Assembly (NCBI GenBank): GCA_964367905.1
Contig: CAYIZP010000010.1
Span: 11,181-75,180, forward strand
Reading direction: 5' to 3'
Length of the DNA: 64,000 nt
Source of the DNA: CAUPWF01 sp964367905
GTDB taxonomy: Bacteria; Bacillota; Clostridia; Lachnospirales; Lachnospiraceae
Made by a program: the position numbers and the translations under genes. Each line of letters opens with the position of its first letter. The first letter of the stretch is position 1. Below are positions 62,199 through 64,000 of the stretch, one piece after another. Under the pieces are notes generated by a model, which saw only the letters and a program-made list of their open reading frames with translations, was not told the origin of the DNA and made no database searches.

Positions 62199-63059
62199 CT
62201 ATATCAATTCGCTATTTTTTATGCCATCCATATCCGTAAATTCTTGATTTTCTCCTACCATTCCCCATACAAAGGAGTATGCTCTTGATCCACAGCCTGA
62301 ATGAATAGACCAGCTAGGGGAGATAACTGCTTGTTCATTTCTTGTCACGATATGTCTTGTCTCTTTTGCTTCTCCCATATAATGCATAACAAATGCATCC
62401 TCTTTCATTTCAAAATAAATATATACTTCCATTCTTCTATCGTGTGTATGACAAGGCATGGTATTCCATACACTACCTGGTTTTAGACTTGTAATTCCCA
62501 TAACCAATTGGCAGCTTTCTACTTGCCCTGGCAAGATATACTTTGCAATCACACGGTGGTTCGCTTCTTCAAGAGAACCAAACTCTGGCTTATTCTCATC
62601 ACTGATGATGACTACACCTTCTTCTGGAGTTCCCTCAGGTTTAATTAATACTGTTGGATACGTTCTATGTGCTGGAGCACTATTTAGATAGAATTTTGCA
62701 GGCGCTTCTGAACTCTCACTCATAAATGTGATATCCTTTGCGCCCATTCCAATATACATTCCTTCTCGATATCCTAGCTCATATGTTCTTCCATCAACTA
62801 CGATGCTCCCTTTGCCTCCGATATTAATCACACCCATTTCTCTACGCTCTAAGAAGTACTCTGCCCTTAGTTCTTCCCCTTCTGTAAGCTTTAATGGTGA
62901 AATCGGTGTTACTGAACCGATGATAATTCGATCGATATGACTATAAACTAGTTTAATCTTATCTTCTACAAATAAATCTTCAATCAAAAAGTCTTCTCTC
63001 AATTGCTTTGTATCATATTGTTTCACTTCTCTCGGTGATGCTGCTGTTCTTAATTCCAT
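62199..63059 (-). CDS. kduI: 5-keto-4-deoxyuronate isomerase
   Basis: 286 aa, full length. Zn ligands His204, His206 and Glu211 (CHTHDRRMEVY) and His253 (SIHSGCG) are present in a cupin fold. It isomerises 5-keto-4-deoxyuronate, formed from lyase-generated unsaturated uronates, to 2,5-diketo-3-deoxygluconate. The next step is KduD, whose gene end lies upstream in the same operon. This implies that the degraded polymer contains uronic acid cleaved by a lyase. Confidence 0.96.
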   Translation of the reverse strand: MELRTAASPREVKQYDTKQLREDFLIEDLFVEDKIKLVYSHIDRIIIGSVTPISPLKLTEGEELRAEYFLERREMGVINIGGKGSIVVDGRTYELGYREGMYIGMGAKDITFMSESSEAPAKFYLNSAPAHRTYPTVLIKPEGTPEEGVVIISDENKPEFGSLEEANHRVIAKYILPGQVESCQLVMGITSLKPGSVWNTMPCHTHDRRMEVYIYFEMKEDAFVMHYMGEAKETRHIVTRNEQAVISPSWSIHSGCGSRAYSFVWGMVGENQEFTDMDGIKNSELI

Positions 63060-63117
63060 TTTAATAACCTTCCTTTTCTTCTATTATTGTGTATCGCTTA
63101 TTGTGTATTGCCTATTC

Positions 63118-63894
63118 TTACCATCCATATACTTCTATCTGACTCAAAGCTGGAAACGGCGAACCATCTTCTGCTTTGATTAACTTCTCGAGTTGAACCC
63201 ATTCCACTTCTTTTTTCTCAATATGAAAAGACTGAGGCTTTTCCGTTTTTTCTAATTCTAACTCAATGATACTATCATCCGAGCAACGAAGGGTTGCTTT
63301 GGTCCAATAGCTATCATGCGGAAAGTCTGCTCGTGTATACAACACGACCTTATCTATCGTAACCGTCCTTCCAAACTCGACTTTCATCGTAGCATCTGGA
63401 TTACGATTAATCCCCCATGACTCATATGGCCATTTCCCATGAGACTTGTTCGCACAATTTCCATTCATTGCATTCTTTGCTGCAAATATGGACTCGCCTC
63501 TCGTTTCTACATTTGCTGATCCATGTGGAAAGCAATTCGTCGATTCATGACTATCATATGGGTTGAGTGCGAGATTACGGTATCGTGCTTTTTCATCTTC
63601 ACTTGCCAATCTTGCTGTTAATACATGGACATTTCCAGAAAAACACTTTGGCGAATAACAAGATTTTTTCTCTCCATATGGAATCTCATAAGCGATAAGC
63701 TTGTGAGTTAGATATAGCATATGCTCGCCCATTGCATCGTCTAGCTGGACCATCACATATGCAGGTACCACATCCAACTCTAAAAATATCTTATCTCCCT
63801 CTTGATATTCTTGATGATAAACCAACGTTACTTCCTCGCCCCGCTCCACACCTAGGGTTTTATCTTCTTTATTCATCACTTTTAATGCAATCAT
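63118..63894 (-). CDS. Carbohydrate-binding-like protein of the kduD-kduI operon, function unknown
   Basis: 258 aa, no signal peptide and no catalytic motif recognised. The first ~95 residues are a beta-rich domain (VYHQEYQEGDKIFLELDVVP); the rest resembles a discoidin/CBM32-like sandwich (YRNLALNPYDSHES, VEFGRTVTIDKVVLYTRADF, ending ALSQIEVYGW). Being intracellular, it would bind a soluble sugar or serve as an enzyme subunit rather than hold a polymer. It lies between kduD and kduI. Confidence 0.7.
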   Translation of the reverse strand: MIALKVMNKEDKTLGVERGEEVTLVYHQEYQEGDKIFLELDVVPAYVMVQLDDAMGEHMLYLTHKLIAYEIPYGEKKSCYSPKCFSGNVHVLTARLASEDEKARYRNLALNPYDSHESTNCFPHGSANVETRGESIFAAKNAMNGNCANKSHGKWPYESWGINRNPDATMKVEFGRTVTIDKVVLYTRADFPHDSYWTKATLRCSDDSIIELELEKTEKPQSFHIEKKEVEWVQLEKLIKAEDGSPFPALSQIEVYGW

Positions 63895-63905
63895 TTTATC
63901 TACCT

Positions 63906-64000
63906 CTATTTTTTGGGTTGTCTTCCGATGTATGCTAATATACCGCCATCTACATAAAGAACATGTCCGTTTACAAAGTCAGAAGCGTTCGATGCAAGGA
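63906..64000 (-). CDS. kduD: KduD, 2-deoxy-D-gluconate/2-dehydro-3-deoxygluconate 5-dehydrogenase, C-terminus only
   Basis: Only the last 31 codons are inside the window (…SDFVNGHVLYVDGGILAYIGRQPKK), an SDR C-terminus with the FVNGH...VDGG motif. With kduI next to it, KduD is the best fit: it reduces 2,5-diketo-3-deoxygluconate to 2-keto-3-deoxygluconate with NADH. Other SDRs share this ending, so the name depends partly on context. Confidence 0.75.
   Translation of the reverse strand, partial: LASNASDFVNGHVLYVDGGILAYIGRQPKK

Noticed and set aside
1..64000. CRISPR arrays, tRNA/rRNA genes, riboswitches, transposases
   Set aside because: None recognised on reading the window; long low-complexity stretches are the linkers of lipoproteins and the Lys-rich protein.

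Overview
The window looks like a chromosomal segment of an anaerobic Firmicute of the Lachnospiraceae / Lachnoclostridium type. The signs are low-to-moderate GC, strong AGGAGG ribosome sites, YesM/YesN-type two-component pairs, CUT1 sugar ABC operons without their own ATPase gene, a glycyl-radical (oxygen-sensitive) 1,2-propanediol dehydratase, and many cytoplasmic glycoside hydrolases and sulfatases. No rRNA, tRNA, CRISPR array, transposase or phage gene was seen.

Layout. (1) 1-6.4 kb, minus strand: a CUT1 importer (binding protein, two permeases), an aldo/keto reductase and a GH116 glycosidase that runs off the left edge. (2) 6.6-21.9 kb, minus strand: a complete catabolic bacterial microcompartment (BMC) locus of the fucose/rhamnose glycyl-radical class (GRM5 type, as known from Clostridium phytofermentans). 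Two promoters drive it. One operon carries the glycyl-radical propanediol dehydratase, its activase and a PduU-like shell protein. The other carries the deoxysugar-phosphate aldolase, a PduO-C-like protein, CoA-acylating aldehyde dehydrogenase, alcohol dehydrogenase, four BMC-H shell proteins, PduL, a EutN vertex protein, PduS, PduT, a DeoR regulator and a ParA ATPase with a Lys/Thr/Ala-rich partner. An AraC regulator sits upstream, and an AraA-like sugar isomerase is divergent from it. (3) 23.8-31.6 kb: a TauABC/NitT-like importer with two ATPases and two permeases, divergent from a YesM/YesN pair. (4) 31.6-42.5 kb, minus: an LplABC-type importer, sulfatase, GH78 rhamnosidase and a second YesM/YesN pair. 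(5) 42.7-55.0 kb: two sulfatases, a GH106-like glycosidase, a third CUT1 importer and a third kinase/regulator pair placed tail to tail. (6) 55-64 kb: a structured repeat, an aldo/keto reductase, a type I toxin-antitoxin-like locus, a MATE-family gene with in-frame deletions, GH2, sulfatase, KduI, a carbohydrate-binding-like protein and the end of KduD.

How it fits together (inference). Sulfated, rhamnose- and uronate-containing oligosaccharides would be imported, desulfated and cleaved in the cytoplasm. Unsaturated uronate would go to KduI/KduD. Rhamnose or fucose would go, after isomerisation and phosphorylation, to the BMC aldolase, giving DHAP and lactaldehyde, then 1,2-propanediol, propionaldehyde, propanol and propionyl-phosphate. 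The sugar kinase, polysaccharide lyases and sulfatase-maturating enzyme are not in the window.

The most interesting signals are: a ParA plus Lys-rich protein pair attached to the BMC operon (candidate compartment-positioning system); a type I toxin/antisense-RNA locus and a second copy that kept the antisense RNA but lost the toxin N-terminus; a structured ~170-bp repeat with compensatory changes; 20-bp-phased regulator sites; and hairpins just behind every binding-protein gene whose mismatches are all G-U wobbles in the mRNA.
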